A program made the position numbers and the translations under genes. The notes beneath the pieces were generated by a model. It was given only the letters and a program-made list of their open reading frames with translations, did no database searches and had not been told where the DNA came from. From the NCBI RefSeq assembly GCF_026723865.1, contig NZ_CP113529.1, positions 3,906,001 to 3,970,000 on the forward strand: a stretch of 64,000 bases of DNA, given 5' to 3'. Below are positions 1 through 8,757 of this stretch, one piece after another (the first letter of the stretch is position 1; each line of letters starts with the position of its first letter). The stretch is from Mycobacterium sp. Aquia_216 (GTDB taxonomy: Bacteria > Actinomycetota > Actinomycetes > Mycobacteriales > Mycobacteriaceae).

Positions 1-1
1 G

Positions 2-499
2 CACGCGAAGGCTCGTGGCGCCAACATCCTGGCCCGGATCATGGGCGCCAGCGTGACCTCGGACGGGTTCCACATGGTGGCACCGGATCCCAACGGCGAA
101 CGCGCCGGGCATGCGATGACGCGGGCGATCCAGCTCGCGGGCATCACACCCGGCGAAATCGATCACGTCAACGCCCACGCCACCGGCACCCAGGTCGGCG
201 ACTTGGCCGAAGGCAAGGCGATCAACCGAGCCTTGGGCAGCAACCACCCCGCGGTCTACGCGCCCAAGGCGGCGCTTGGCCACTCGGTGGGTGCGGTCGG
301 TGCTTTGGAATCGATCTTGACGGTCCTCGCGTTGCGGGAGCAGATCATCCCGCCGACACTGAATTTGGTGAACCTCGATCCAGAAATCGATTTGGACGTG
401 GTGGCGGGTAAGCCGCGGCCGGGCAATTACCGGTTCGCGATCAACAACTCGTTCGGATTCGGCGGTCACAACGTGGCGATCACCTTTGGACGGTATTAG
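2..499 (+). CDS. kasB: 3-oxoacyl-ACP synthase KasB, C-terminal part (5' end outside window)
   Basis: This is the last 165 residues of a beta-ketoacyl-ACP synthase of FAS-II, which elongates meromycolate chains with malonyl-ACP. The frame is open from base 2, so the gene begins upstream of the window. Two catalytic histidines of the Cys-His-His triad are visible, in VNAHATGT and in [10 protein letters not shown], and the typical C-terminal [10 protein letters not shown] glycine-rich motif is present. The nucleophile cysteine lies in the missing part. KasA and KasB are paralogues. KasB is preferred because accD6 follows 48 nt later, which is the kasA-kasB-accD6 order of mycobacteria. The residue match to remembered KasB is very close. 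Confidence 0.93.
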   Translation, partial: HAKARGANILARIMGASVTSDGFHMVAPDPNGERAGHAMTRAIQLAGITPGEIDHVNAHATGTQVGDLAEGKAINRALGSNHPAVYAPKAALGHSVGAVGALESILTVLALREQIIPPTLNLVNLDPEIDLDVVAGKPRPGNYRFAINNSFGFGGHNVAITFGRY

Positions 500-547
500 A
501 ACCCAGCGGTATTGAACCCCGAACTCACCGGAAACAGGAGATCTGCG

Positions 548-1969
548 ATGACACTCATGGCCCCCGAGGCGGTCGGCGAGTCCCTCGACCCCCGCGACCC
601 GTTGCTGCGTCTGAGCAACTTCTTCGACGACGGCAGCGTCGAGCTGCTGCACGAGCGTGACCGCTCGGGTGTGCTCTCCGCGGCGGGCACCGTCAACGGT
701 GTGCGCACCATTGCGTTCTGCACGGACGGAACCGTGATGGGCGGCGCGATGGGCATCGAGGGGTGCCAGCACATCGTCAACGCCTACGACACCGCGATCG
801 AGGAGCAGAGCCCGATCGTGGGCATCTGGCACTCGGGCGGGGCCCGACTGGCCGAGGGCGTCAAGGCATTGCACGCAGTGGGCTTGGTGTTCGAGGCCAT
901 GATTCGGGCCTCCGGCTACATCCCGCAGATCTCGGTGGTCGTCGGCTTCGCCGCCGGCGGCGCCGCCTACGGACCGGCGCTGACGGACGTCATCGTGATG
1001 GCGCCGGAAAGCCGGGTGTTCGTCACCGGTCCGGACGTGGTGCGCAGCGTCACCGGCGAGAACGTGGACATGTGCTCACTCGGCGGCCCGGAAACCCACC
1101 ACAAGAAGTCCGGGGTATGCCACATCGTGGCCGACGACGAGCTCGACGCTTACGAGCGCGGTCGCCGGTTGGTCGGATTGTTCTGCCAGCAAGGGCTTTT
1201 CGACCGCAACAAAGCCGAGGCCGGTGACACCGACATCCACGCGCTGCTGCCGGAGTCGGCGCGGCGGGCTTACGACGTGCACCCGATCGTGACCGCGATC
1301 CTCGACGGGGACACACCGTTCGACGAGTTTCAGGCAAACTGGGCGCCGTCGATGGTGGTCGGACTGGGCCGGCTGTCCGGCCGTACGGTCGGCGTGCTGG
1401 CCAACAACCCGCTGCGCCTCGGCGGCTGCCTGAACTCCGAAAGCGCCGAGAAGGCAGCCCGTTTCGTGCGGTTGTGCGATGCGTTCGGGATTCCGCTGAT
1501 CGTGATCGTCGACGTGCCGGGTTACCTTCCCGGTGTCGACCAGGAGTGGGGTGGCGTGGTGCGCCGCGGCGCGAAGCTGCTGCACGCGTTCGGTGAGGCC
1601 ACCGTTCCACGGGTCACGCTGGTCACCCGAAAGACCTACGGCGGGGCCTACATTGCGATGAACTCCCGCTCGCTGAACGCGACCAAGGTGTACGCCTGGC
1701 CGGACGCCGAGGTGGCGGTCATGGGCGCCAAGGCCGCGGTCGGCATCCTGCACAAGCGCAAGCTGGCCGCCGCACCGGACCACGAGCGCGAAGCGCTGCA
1801 CGACGAGTTGGCCGCCGAGCACGAGCGGATCGCCGGCGGCGTGGACAGCGCCATCGAGATCGGCGTGGTCGACGAGAAGATCGACCCGGCGCACACCCGC
1901 AGCAAGCTCTGCGAGGCGCTGGCCGAGGCCCCGGCACGTCGCGGTCGCCACAAGAACATCCCGCTGTAG
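548..1969 (+). CDS. accD6: Acetyl/propionyl-CoA carboxylase beta subunit AccD6
   Basis: AccD6 is the carboxyltransferase subunit that makes malonyl-CoA for FAS-I/FAS-II and works with the biotinylated AccA3 subunit. The 473-residue product is co-linear with M. tuberculosis AccD6 (same length) and has the crotonase-fold oxyanion-hole glycine pairs typical of the family, for example VGFAAGGAAYGP and TYGGAYIAMNS. The ATG at 548 is chosen over an in-frame alternative at 512 because AGGAG stands at 536-540, 7 nt upstream, and the protein then starts exactly like the known AccD6. It is the last gene of the fas-II (kas) operon and is followed by repeats and an inverted repeat that probably ends transcription. 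Confidence 0.95.
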   Translation: MTLMAPEAVGESLDPRDPLLRLSNFFDDGSVELLHERDRSGVLSAAGTVNGVRTIAFCTDGTVMGGAMGIEGCQHIVNAYDTAIEEQSPIVGIWHSGGARLAEGVKALHAVGLVFEAMIRASGYIPQISVVVGFAAGGAAYGPALTDVIVMAPESRVFVTGPDVVRSVTGENVDMCSLGGPETHHKKSGVCHIVADDELDAYERGRRLVGLFCQQGLFDRNKAEAGDTDIHALLPESARRAYDVHPIVTAILDGDTPFDEFQANWAPSMVVGLGRLSGRTVGVLANNPLRLGGCLNSESAEKAARFVRLCDAFGIPLIVIVDVPGYLPGVDQEWGGVVRRGAKLLHAFGEATVPRVTLVTRKTYGGAYIAMNSRSLNATKVYAWPDAEVAVMGAKAAVGILHKRKLAAAPDHEREALHDELAAEHERIAGGVDSAIEIGVVDEKIDPAHTRSKLCEALAEAPARRGRHKNIPL

Positions 1970-1990
1970 ACCGGCCCTCCGCCGCGAGCG

Positions 1991-2033
1991 GGGCTTCTTC
2001 TCCGCGAGCCCGGGGGGCTTCTTCTCCGCGAGC
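1991..2033. repeat. Two copies of a 19-bp direct repeat
   Basis: GGGCTTCTTCTCCGCGAGC occurs at 1991-2009 and again at 2015-2033, a period of 24 bp, directly after the accD6 stop. The second copy runs into the inverted repeat described next. No function is assigned. Slippage during replication would explain it. Confidence 0.8.
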
Positions 2034-2085
2034 CTAACGCCACTGCCAAATATCGCGCCGAAATTCGCTGTGGCGTTACGCTCGC
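2028..2085. repeat. Imperfect 16-bp inverted repeat between convergent genes
   Basis: The left arm 2028-2043 and right arm 2070-2085 pair over 16 bp with one mismatch, around a 26-nt loop containing GCGCCGAAATTCGC. The element sits between accD6 and the convergent MFS gene and overlaps the MFS stop codon. The core (GTAACG...CGTTACGCTCGC) recurs at 13109-13173, also at a gene end, so it looks like a dispersed mycobacterial palindrome. It could serve as a bidirectional terminator, but it lacks a U-tract. Confidence 0.65.
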
Positions 2086-3476
2086 GAGCCGCTCGCTAAT
2101 TCACGAGCTTCCTCTTCGGTCTCGACCGCGGGACCCGACCCGGGCAATGGTTTGCCGGCGACCTCCGGCATGAAGAGCAGAGTGACCACGCCGACCAGGC
2201 CCGCGACCATCAGCATGTAGGCCGGCACCATGTCATTGCCGGTGCTCGACACCAGCGCTTGGGCAATCAGCGGGGTGATGCCGCCGACCGTGGAGATCGA
2301 CAGGTTGTAGGAGATGGCCAACGCCCCGTAGCGCACCCTGGTGGGAAACAACGCCGGCAGCGCCGAGGGCGTCGTGCTGTCGAAGCAGAGTTCCATCAGC
2401 CCGATCAGCAGCACCCCGAGGAAAATCACCGGATAGGCCCCGCCATGGCGCATGAGCAGAAACGCCGGGATTGACGCCACGACGAGCAGGATGCAACCCG
2501 TCCGCATGATCGGCTTCACGCCGATCCGGTCAGACAACTTCGCCACGAACACTATCGAGGCCATCAACACGGCCAGGGTGACCACGATCAGCACCAATGC
2601 CGGGGTTTCCCCAAGGTGCACAACCGTTTTCAGGTATGTCGGCAGGTAACCGGTGACCATGAAATCGGCGACCTGGGAGGTCAGCACCAGGGCGGCGCAG
2701 ATCAGCAACGGCCGCCACTGCTCCACGACGGTGCGGCGGAACTGGCTGCGGCCGCCCGCTTCGGCGGCATCCGCATCCTGACTCATCTGCGTGAAAGCCG
2801 GTGACTCCTCGAGGCGCAGTCGCATGTAGAGCGCGATCAGGCCCAACGGTGCCGCCAGCAGCAGGGGCACGCGCCAGCCCCAGGTCAACCAGTCGTGACT
2901 CGGCAACCACGCCTGCAGCCCGGTCACCAAGAAGCCGGCGACCACAAACCCGATCAGGTTGCCCAACGGCAGGAACCCGACCAGCATGCCGCGCTTCCGA
3001 TCCGGTGACTGCTCCACCAGGTAGGTCATCGCGCCGACGAATTCGCCGCCGGTCGACAACCCCTGAAAGACTCGGGCGACCACGAGCAGAATCGGCGCCC
3101 AGATGCCGATAGCGCTGTAACCAGGCAGCAGGCCGCTCATCGTCGTACCGGCCGTCATCATCAGGATCGTGATCACCAGCACCCGCTTGCGACCGATGCG
3201 GTCACCGAGCGGCCCGAAGATCATGCCACCCAGCGGGCGCACCACAAACGCCGCCGCCAGAGTGCCGAAGGTGGCAATCAGATGGACGGCGCTGACGCTG
3301 TTCCCGGGATAAAACACCTGCGCGATGGTGGTGGCGATGTAGCCGTAGACACCGAAGTCGTACCACTCCATGACATTGCCGATCGCGGTGCCCGTAATGG
3401 CTTGGGACATCACGCTCGGATCGGTGACCGTGATCTCGTCACGCGCCCACTTCTGCCGCGCGCCATCGGTGTCCAT
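2076..3476 (-). CDS. MFS transporter of the metabolite:H+ symporter (MHS) type
   Basis: This is a 466-residue major facilitator protein with about 12 hydrophobic segments. The first part has NVMEWYDFGVYGY, the signature of the KgtP/ProP/ShiA-like MHS branch, and the loop 2-3 motif GPLGDRIGRKR follows. Such carriers import dicarboxylates, compatible solutes or shikimate-like acids with protons; the substrate cannot be read from sequence. The ATG at 3476 is chosen because the longer frame upstream is proline/arginine-rich and overlaps glpD. It lies 49 nt downstream of glpD1 on the same strand, so the two may be co-transcribed. From memory, M. tuberculosis has only a short ORF (Rv2248) at this position, so this looks like a lineage-specific gain or retention. 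Confidence 0.85.
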   Translation of the reverse strand: MDTDGARQKWARDEITVTDPSVMSQAITGTAIGNVMEWYDFGVYGYIATTIAQVFYPGNSVSAVHLIATFGTLAAAFVVRPLGGMIFGPLGDRIGRKRVLVITILMMTAGTTMSGLLPGYSAIGIWAPILLVVARVFQGLSTGGEFVGAMTYLVEQSPDRKRGMLVGFLPLGNLIGFVVAGFLVTGLQAWLPSHDWLTWGWRVPLLLAAPLGLIALYMRLRLEESPAFTQMSQDADAAEAGGRSQFRRTVVEQWRPLLICAALVLTSQVADFMVTGYLPTYLKTVVHLGETPALVLIVVTLAVLMASIVFVAKLSDRIGVKPIMRTGCILLVVASIPAFLLMRHGGAYPVIFLGVLLIGLMELCFDSTTPSALPALFPTRVRYGALAISYNLSISTVGGITPLIAQALVSSTGNDMVPAYMLMVAGLVGVVTLLFMPEVAGKPLPGSGPAVETEEEARELASGSRA

Positions 3477-3525
3477 CGACACCCTTGTTACCCCAACTGC
3501 GCCGGGTCGAACCAGATAGACCCGG

Positions 3526-5055
3526 TTAGCCAACGCCGGCGAGGAACTCCGCCGCCACGGCCACCACCCGCTCGCGATCGCGGGGCACCAGGCCGATCCG
3601 GGTGCGACGATCGAGGATGTCGTCGACGTCGAGCGCGCCCTCATGCGTGACGGCGTATTCGAACTCCGCGCGAGTCACGTCGATACCCTCGGCGACCGGC
3701 TCGGTCGGGCGCCCGCAGGTGGCAACCGCGACGACATTGGGCGCCTCGGCGCCATAGCGGGCCGCCAGCGATGCGGGCAGCCCGGCCACCGGGCCCACGA
3801 CCGGCCCGGGATTGGCCGGTGCCCCGATCAACGGCAGATTGCGCGTCCGACAACCAGCGGCCCGCAGCCCACGCAGGCTGACGGCGCGGTCCAGCACGTC
3901 CTCTGCCATGAAGCGGTATTCGGTCAGCTTGCCGCCGATCACGCTGATCACCCCCGAGGGTGACTCAACGACGGCGTGCTCGCGCGACACGTCGGCGGTG
4001 CGCCCCTCCCCGGTGTCGATCAGCGGCCGCAGGCCGGCGTACGCCCCGATCACATCGGTGGCGCCCAAAGCGGTTCCCAGCGCAGTGTTGACGGTGTCCA
4101 ACAGGAAGGTGATCTCCTGCGCCGACGGCTCCGGCACATCGGGAATCGGGCCGGGCGCGGCTTCGTCGGTGAGCCCGAGGTAGACCCGGCCCAGCTGTTC
4201 GGGCATCGCGAACACGAAACGGTTGAGCTCGCCGGGAATCGGAATCGTCAGCGCCGCAGTCGGATTGCCCAACGCGCTGGCGTCGAAAACCAGGTGGGTC
4301 CCGCGGCTGGGCCGCAACCGCAACGAGCGGTCGATGTCCCCCGCCCACACCCCGGCCGCATTGATCACCGCGCGGGCGGACACGTCGAACGACTGCCCCG
4401 TGCGCTGATCGGTCAACCGCACCGAACTACCGGTCGCCTCGGATGCCGCAACGTAGGTCAGGATCCGGGCGCCGTGCTGCGCCGCGGTGCGCGCGACCAC
4501 GGTGACCAGGCGGGCGTCGTCGATCAATTGCCCGTCGTAGGCCAACAGTCCACCGTCGAGGCCGTCGCGGCGCACCGTGGGCGCCATCTCCACCACCCGC
4601 TGCGCGGACACCCGGCGCGATCGGGGCAGGGTCGACGACGAGGTTCCGGCAAGCACCCGCAACGCGTCACCGGCAAGGAATCCCGCACGCACCAACGCAC
4701 GCTTGGGGTGGCTCATCGACGGCAGCAACGGAACCAGTTGCGGCATCGCGTGCACGAGGTGAGGGGCGTTGTGCGTCATCAGGATTCCGCGCTCGATGGC
4801 GCTGCGCCGGGCGATACCGACGTTGCCGGTCGCCAGGTAGCGCAGCCCACCGTGGACCAATTTGGAACTCCAGCGGCTGGTGCCGAACGCCAGGTCGTGC
4901 TTCTCGACCAGCGCCACCCGCAGGCCGCGCGATGCGGCGTCCAGCGCGATCCCGGCCCCGGTGATGCCGCCGCCGATCACGACCACGTCCAGCGGTTCGC
5001 CATCGGCAAGGGCATTCAGGTCGGCGGTGCGGCGGGCGGCGTTCAAGGCTGTCAT
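3526..5055 (-). CDS. glpD1: Glycerol-3-phosphate dehydrogenase (FAD)
   Basis: This 509-residue aerobic-type GlpD oxidises sn-glycerol-3-phosphate to dihydroxyacetone phosphate and passes electrons to the quinone pool at the membrane. The N-terminal FAD-binding dinucleotide motif VVIGGGITGAGIALDA is at about residues 25-40, followed by the characteristic GTSRWSSKLVHGGLRYL block. The length is that of the family (Rv2249c is of similar size). Its ATG overlaps the stop of the upstream TetR gene by one base (TGATG), which implies translational coupling and a shared transcript. The neighbouring alkyl-DHAP-synthase-like gene also uses the DHAP/glycerol-phosphate node. Confidence 0.92.
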   Translation of the reverse strand: MTALNAARRTADLNALADGEPLDVVVIGGGITGAGIALDAASRGLRVALVEKHDLAFGTSRWSSKLVHGGLRYLATGNVGIARRSAIERGILMTHNAPHLVHAMPQLVPLLPSMSHPKRALVRAGFLAGDALRVLAGTSSSTLPRSRRVSAQRVVEMAPTVRRDGLDGGLLAYDGQLIDDARLVTVVARTAAQHGARILTYVAASEATGSSVRLTDQRTGQSFDVSARAVINAAGVWAGDIDRSLRLRPSRGTHLVFDASALGNPTAALTIPIPGELNRFVFAMPEQLGRVYLGLTDEAAPGPIPDVPEPSAQEITFLLDTVNTALGTALGATDVIGAYAGLRPLIDTGEGRTADVSREHAVVESPSGVISVIGGKLTEYRFMAEDVLDRAVSLRGLRAAGCRTRNLPLIGAPANPGPVVGPVAGLPASLAARYGAEAPNVVAVATCGRPTEPVAEGIDVTRAEFEYAVTHEGALDVDDILDRRTRIGLVPRDRERVVAVAAEFLAGVG

Positions 5056-5624
5056 CAGGACAGGTATCCGTTCAACGAGTGGGCGAGTTCGGTGGCCAGC
5101 GCATCGGCATCGAGGATCGGGCGCACGATGCGCTCGGATTGAATGGTCGACTGGGCGATCAGCAACACCATCGTGGCCAGCTGAAGCGGATCGCCCGCGC
5201 GCACGCTGCCGTGCCGCTGGGCCGCCCGCAACCGGTCAGCAAGCGCGTTGATCAGCATCTGCTGGCTTTCCCCGAGGCGTTCGGTGATGTAGACCGCCGC
5301 CAGGTGTGAGTGCATCACCGACATGATCAGTTCATCGCGGCGCAGCAAATTGGCCACCGAAACAATTTGGTGTACAAGGGATTCCCGGTCTTCTCCCAGC
5401 AGTGGCGCATCCTGCATCACCGCGGTGATGCGCTGGGTCAACAGCGCCGCCACGATCGAGGGTGTGTCCGGCCAGCGGCGGTACACGGTCGGGCGGCTCA
5501 CGCCCGCGCGCCGGGCTATCTCCGCGAGTGTCACCCGGTCAACCCCGAAATCGACGACACAGCTGGCGGCGGCCGCCAGGATCCGGTCGCCGACATCCAA
5601 TCCCGCGTTACTGATTGACAGCAT
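5055..5624 (-). CDS. TetR-family regulator (Rv2250c-like)
   Basis: This is a 189-residue TetR protein. The N-terminal helix-turn-helix (VTLAEIARRAGVSRPTVYRR, about residues 33-52) binds DNA, and the C-terminal all-helical part should bind a ligand. The start at 5624 gives the length of Rv2250c. A longer frame to 5687 would run into the divergent gene. It precedes and overlaps glpD1 by one base and diverges from the flavoenzyme at 5642 with only 17 bp between start codons, so it very likely controls both its own operon and the divergent gene. Its ligand is unknown. Confidence 0.87.
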   Translation of the reverse strand: MLSISNAGLDVGDRILAAAASCVVDFGVDRVTLAEIARRAGVSRPTVYRRWPDTPSIVAALLTQRITAVMQDAPLLGEDRESLVHQIVSVANLLRRDELIMSVMHSHLAAVYITERLGESQQMLINALADRLRAAQRHGSVRAGDPLQLATMVLLIAQSTIQSERIVRPILDADALATELAHSLNGYLS

Positions 5625-5641
5625 ATGTAATACTGTAACGC
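5625..5641. promoter_or_regulatory. Overlapping divergent leaderless promoters
   Basis: Only 17 bp separate two divergent ATG codons. On the plus strand TACTGT (5631-5636) lies 5 nt before the ATG at 5642. On the minus strand TACAGT (5637-5632) lies 7 nt before the ATG at 5624. Both fit the mycobacterial TAnnnT -10 box, and no Shine-Dalgarno sequence can exist on either side. Both transcripts should therefore be leaderless and their -10 boxes overlap, so the two promoters would compete for one site. TGTAA also appears twice, 8 bp apart. Confidence 0.65.
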
Positions 5642-7252
5642 ATGACGCATCCCGAGCAACTCCTTCCGCCGATGAAATGGAACGCATGGGGAGATCCCGC
5701 TAGCGCCAAACCGCTCTCCGACGGCATCCGGTCGCTGTTGAAACAGGCCGTCGGCCTGGAAGATTCGCAGGGCACCGAGCTCGGCCTCGACCAGGTTCAG
5801 TTGCGTCCGTCGGCGCTGTCGCACACGGATCGCGACGCGCTCGCCGCGATCGTCGGCGCCGAGTATTGCCGCACCGACGATCGCGATCGGCTGCTGCACG
5901 CCGGCGGTAAGTCCACTCTCGACCTGCTGCGCCGCAAGGACACCGGCGTCCAGGACGCGCCCGACGCCATCCTGCTGCCCGGCGACGAGGATGCCGTCGC
6001 CGGGATCCTGCGCTATTGCTCCGAACACGGCATCGCCGTAATCCCGTTCGGCGGTGGCACCAATGTCGTCGGTGGTCTCGATCCCACCCGCGGCGACTTC
6101 GGCGCTGTCGTGTCCGTCGACCTGCGTCGCTTCGACCAACTCATCTCGCTCGACGAAGTCTCGGGGCAGGCCGTCCTAGGCGCTGGCCTCACCGGTCCGG
6201 AAGCGGAATGCCTGCTCGGCGAACGCGGCTTCTCGCTCGGCCACTTCCCGCAGAGCTTCGAATACGCCACCATCGGCGGCTTTGCCGCGACCCGTTCCTC
6301 CGGTCAGGATTCAGCCGGCTACGGCCGGTTCAACGACATGGTGCGCGGTCTGCGGATGATCACCCCGGCGGGAACGCTGGACCTGGGCCGCGGACCGGAA
6401 TCGGCCGCGGGCCCCGATCTGCGTCAGCTGGTGATCGGGTCCGAGGGCACCTTCGGCGTGATCACACAGGTGCGGCTGCGGGTGCACCGGGCACCGGAAG
6501 CCATTCGCTACGAAGCCTGGTCGTTTCCCGATTTCGCGACCGGCGCCGCGGCATTGCGTGCTGTCACCCAGAATGCGACCGGCCCCACCGTCATTCGGCT
6601 CTCCGATGAGGCCGAGACCGGAGTCAACCTGGCCACCACCGAGGCGATCGGCGAAAATCAGATCACCGGCGGCTGCCTGGGCATCACCGTCTTCGAGGGC
6701 AGCAAGGAACACGTCGAAAGCCGGCACGCCGAGACCGGCGCGCTGCTGGCGGCCCAGGGCGGCACGTCGTTGGGCGAAGGTCCCGCACAGGCCTGGGAGC
6801 GCGGCCGGTTCGGCGCGCCGTATCTGCGCGACTCGCTGCTGGCGGCGGGCGCGCTCTGCGAGACGCTGGAAACCGCCACCGACTGGTCCAACATCCCGGC
6901 GCTCAAGGCCGCCGTCACCGAAGCACTGACCACCGCGTTGGCCGAAACCGGGACACCGGCGTTGGTGATGTGCCACATTTCGCACGTGTACCCCACCGGC
7001 GCATCGTTGTACTTCACCGTCGTCGCGGGCCAGCGGGGCAATCCGATCGAGCAGTGGCAGACCGCCAAGAAGGCCGCGTCGGACGCGATCGTCGCCACCG
7101 GCGGCACCATCACCCATCACCACGCGGTCGGTGCGGATCACCGGCCCTGGATGCGCAACGAGGTGGGCGATCTGGGTGTGCAGGTGTTGCGCGCGGTCAA
7201 GGCGACGCTGGATCCGGCGGGAATCCTCAATCCCGGCAAGCTAATTCCGTGA
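5642..7252 (+). CDS. FAD-linked oxidase, alkyl-DHAP synthase-like (Rv2251-like)
   Basis: This 536-residue flavoprotein of the VAO/PCMH family has an FAD-binding half (PFGGGTNVVGGLDP at about 137-150) and a C-terminal substrate half that ends in the usual DPAGILNPGKL. The overall layout and the HISHVYPTGASLYFT region resemble alkyldihydroxyacetonephosphate synthases, which swap an acyl for an alkyl chain on DHAP to start ether lipids. A role in ether-lipid synthesis in this organism is inference. It is transcribed divergently from the TetR/glpD1 pair and its stop overlaps the GTG start of the lipid kinase gene (GTGA), so the two are translationally coupled. Confidence 0.82.
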   Translation: MTHPEQLLPPMKWNAWGDPASAKPLSDGIRSLLKQAVGLEDSQGTELGLDQVQLRPSALSHTDRDALAAIVGAEYCRTDDRDRLLHAGGKSTLDLLRRKDTGVQDAPDAILLPGDEDAVAGILRYCSEHGIAVIPFGGGTNVVGGLDPTRGDFGAVVSVDLRRFDQLISLDEVSGQAVLGAGLTGPEAECLLGERGFSLGHFPQSFEYATIGGFAATRSSGQDSAGYGRFNDMVRGLRMITPAGTLDLGRGPESAAGPDLRQLVIGSEGTFGVITQVRLRVHRAPEAIRYEAWSFPDFATGAAALRAVTQNATGPTVIRLSDEAETGVNLATTEAIGENQITGGCLGITVFEGSKEHVESRHAETGALLAAQGGTSLGEGPAQAWERGRFGAPYLRDSLLAAGALCETLETATDWSNIPALKAAVTEALTTALAETGTPALVMCHISHVYPTGASLYFTVVAGQRGNPIEQWQTAKKAASDAIVATGGTITHHHAVGADHRPWMRNEVGDLGVQVLRAVKATLDPAGILNPGKLIP

Positions 7253-8166
7253 CAGGGCTGCGCCGGCGCGAGATCAACAAGGTGACCGCGCTGACCAATC
7301 CCCTGTCGGGACACGGCACCGCCGTGCACGCGGCGCAGGTCGCCATCGCCAGGCTGCACGCCCGCGGCAAGGTCGTCGAGATCATCGGCGACGACGCTGA
7401 AGACGCCCGGCATCTGGCCGCCGCGGCCATCGAACGCGGCACCGACGCGCTGGTGGCCACCGGCGGCGACGGCGTCATCTCCAACGCGCTACAAGTGTTG
7501 GCCGGCACCGACATTCCGCTAGGCATCATCCCGGCCGGCACCGGCAATGACCACGCGCGTGAATTAGGTATCCCGACAAAGGATCCCGAGGCCGCCGCGG
7601 ACGTCGTCGCCGACGGCTGGACGCAAACGATCGACCTGGGCCGCATCCGCGACACCGAGGGCGTCAACAAATGGTTCGGCACCGTGGCGGCCACCGGATT
7701 CGACTCCCTGGTCACCGATCGCGCCAACCGGATGAGCTGGCCGCACGGGCGGCTGCGCTACTACGTCGCGATGCTCGCCGAGCTTTCCCAGTTGCGGCAG
7801 TTGCCGTTTCGCTTGGTGCTCGACGGCAGCAGGGAGATCGACGCCGATATCACGCTGGCGGCCTTCGGAAATACCCGAAGCTATGGCGGCGGCCTGCTGA
7901 TCTGTCCCAACGCCGACTACACCGACGGGCTGCTCGACATCACGATGGCGCACACCGCATCCCGGTCGAAGCTGGTCCGCCTGTTTCCCACCGTGATGAA
8001 AGGCACGCACGTCGAACTCGACGAGGTCAGCACGGCGCGCGCCAAAACGATCCACGTCGAATGCCCCGGTATCAACGTCTACGCCGACGGCGACTTCGCC
8101 TGTCCGCTGCCTGCCGAGATATCCGCGGTGCCCGGCGCACTACAGATCCTGCGCGCGGGCGTGTAA
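7249..8166 (+). CDS. Diacylglycerol kinase-family lipid kinase (Rv2252-like)
   Basis: This 305-residue soluble lipid kinase of the DagK_cat/YegS type phosphorylates diacylglycerol or a related lipid alcohol with ATP. The nucleotide-binding core shows VATGGDGVISNALQVL (about 63-78) and GIIPAGTGNDHAREL (about 88-102), the two hallmark glycine-rich loops. The GTG start at 7249 overlaps the preceding stop and gives close to the length of Rv2252 (about 309 residues), which from memory has been linked to phosphatidylinositol mannoside synthesis. Coupling with the alkyl-DHAP-synthase-like gene suggests a joint role in phospholipid or ether-lipid head-group supply. Confidence 0.88.
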   Translation: MTGLRRREINKVTALTNPLSGHGTAVHAAQVAIARLHARGKVVEIIGDDAEDARHLAAAAIERGTDALVATGGDGVISNALQVLAGTDIPLGIIPAGTGNDHARELGIPTKDPEAAADVVADGWTQTIDLGRIRDTEGVNKWFGTVAATGFDSLVTDRANRMSWPHGRLRYYVAMLAELSQLRQLPFRLVLDGSREIDADITLAAFGNTRSYGGGLLICPNADYTDGLLDITMAHTASRSKLVRLFPTVMKGTHVELDEVSTARAKTIHVECPGINVYADGDFACPLPAEISAVPGALQILRAGV

Positions 8167-8233
8167 CGACTCGCGCGACAAACGCGACATCTGAGGAGAA
8201 GCGCGCCGTGGGAGCGCTGCCCTGGGAGGAACG

Positions 8234-8749
8234 ATGTCGAGACATCGCAGCACCGCGGTTATCGCCTTGGCGACCATGTCGCTGGGCGGCTCGCTATCGC
8301 TTGCCCCCGCGGTGTTCGCAGGCGATCCGCTCTGGAATGGGCAATACATCCTGACGCTGTCGGCCAACGCGAAGAACGGCACCAGCATCGCGGCCAGCCA
8401 ACCCGAATACGCCCACCGGGCCAGTTATTCGATTACGTCCAAATGTGCGGACGGGGTTTGCACCGCCACGGTGAACGACCCCCCACCGCCCAAGAATCAG
8501 TTCATGCCGCAGACGGTGGAATTCACCTGGAATGGCTCGCAGTGGGTACGCGAAATGGCCTGGAAATGGGACTGCCTGCTGCCCGACGGCACGATCGAAT
8601 ACGACCCGGCGAAATCCATCACGGCATATACCCCCGGGCCGAACGGGGTCCTTACCGGCGTCTTCCACACCGACATCACCAGCGGCGCGTGCAAGGGCAA
8701 CGTCGACATGCCGGTGTCCGCCGCCCCGGCGAACCCGCCGGTCGTTTAG
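8234..8749 (+). CDS. Secreted protein of unknown function (Rv2253-like)
   Basis: This 171-residue protein has a classical signal peptide: MSRHR, a hydrophobic stretch, and a likely cut after PAVFA near residue 29. The mature part is a beta-rich domain with four cysteines (in SKCADGVC, DCLLPDG and GACKGN) that may form disulphides outside the cell. GGGAGGA-type Shine-Dalgarno sequence precedes the ATG. It resembles Rv2253 and other mycobacterial secreted proteins without known role. It follows the lipid kinase by 67 nt and may be read from the same transcript. Confidence 0.8.
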   Translation: MSRHRSTAVIALATMSLGGSLSLAPAVFAGDPLWNGQYILTLSANAKNGTSIAASQPEYAHRASYSITSKCADGVCTATVNDPPPPKNQFMPQTVEFTWNGSQWVREMAWKWDCLLPDGTIEYDPAKSITAYTPGPNGVLTGVFHTDITSGACKGNVDMPVSAAPANPPVV

Positions 8750-8757
8750 CCAGAGGC

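Noticed and set aside
3976..5142. 388-codon open frame on the plus strand opposite glpD1
   Set aside because: It is antisense to a clear GlpD with all family motifs. The translated sequence is rich in Arg, Gln and His, as expected for the shadow of a GC-rich gene, and shows no domain.
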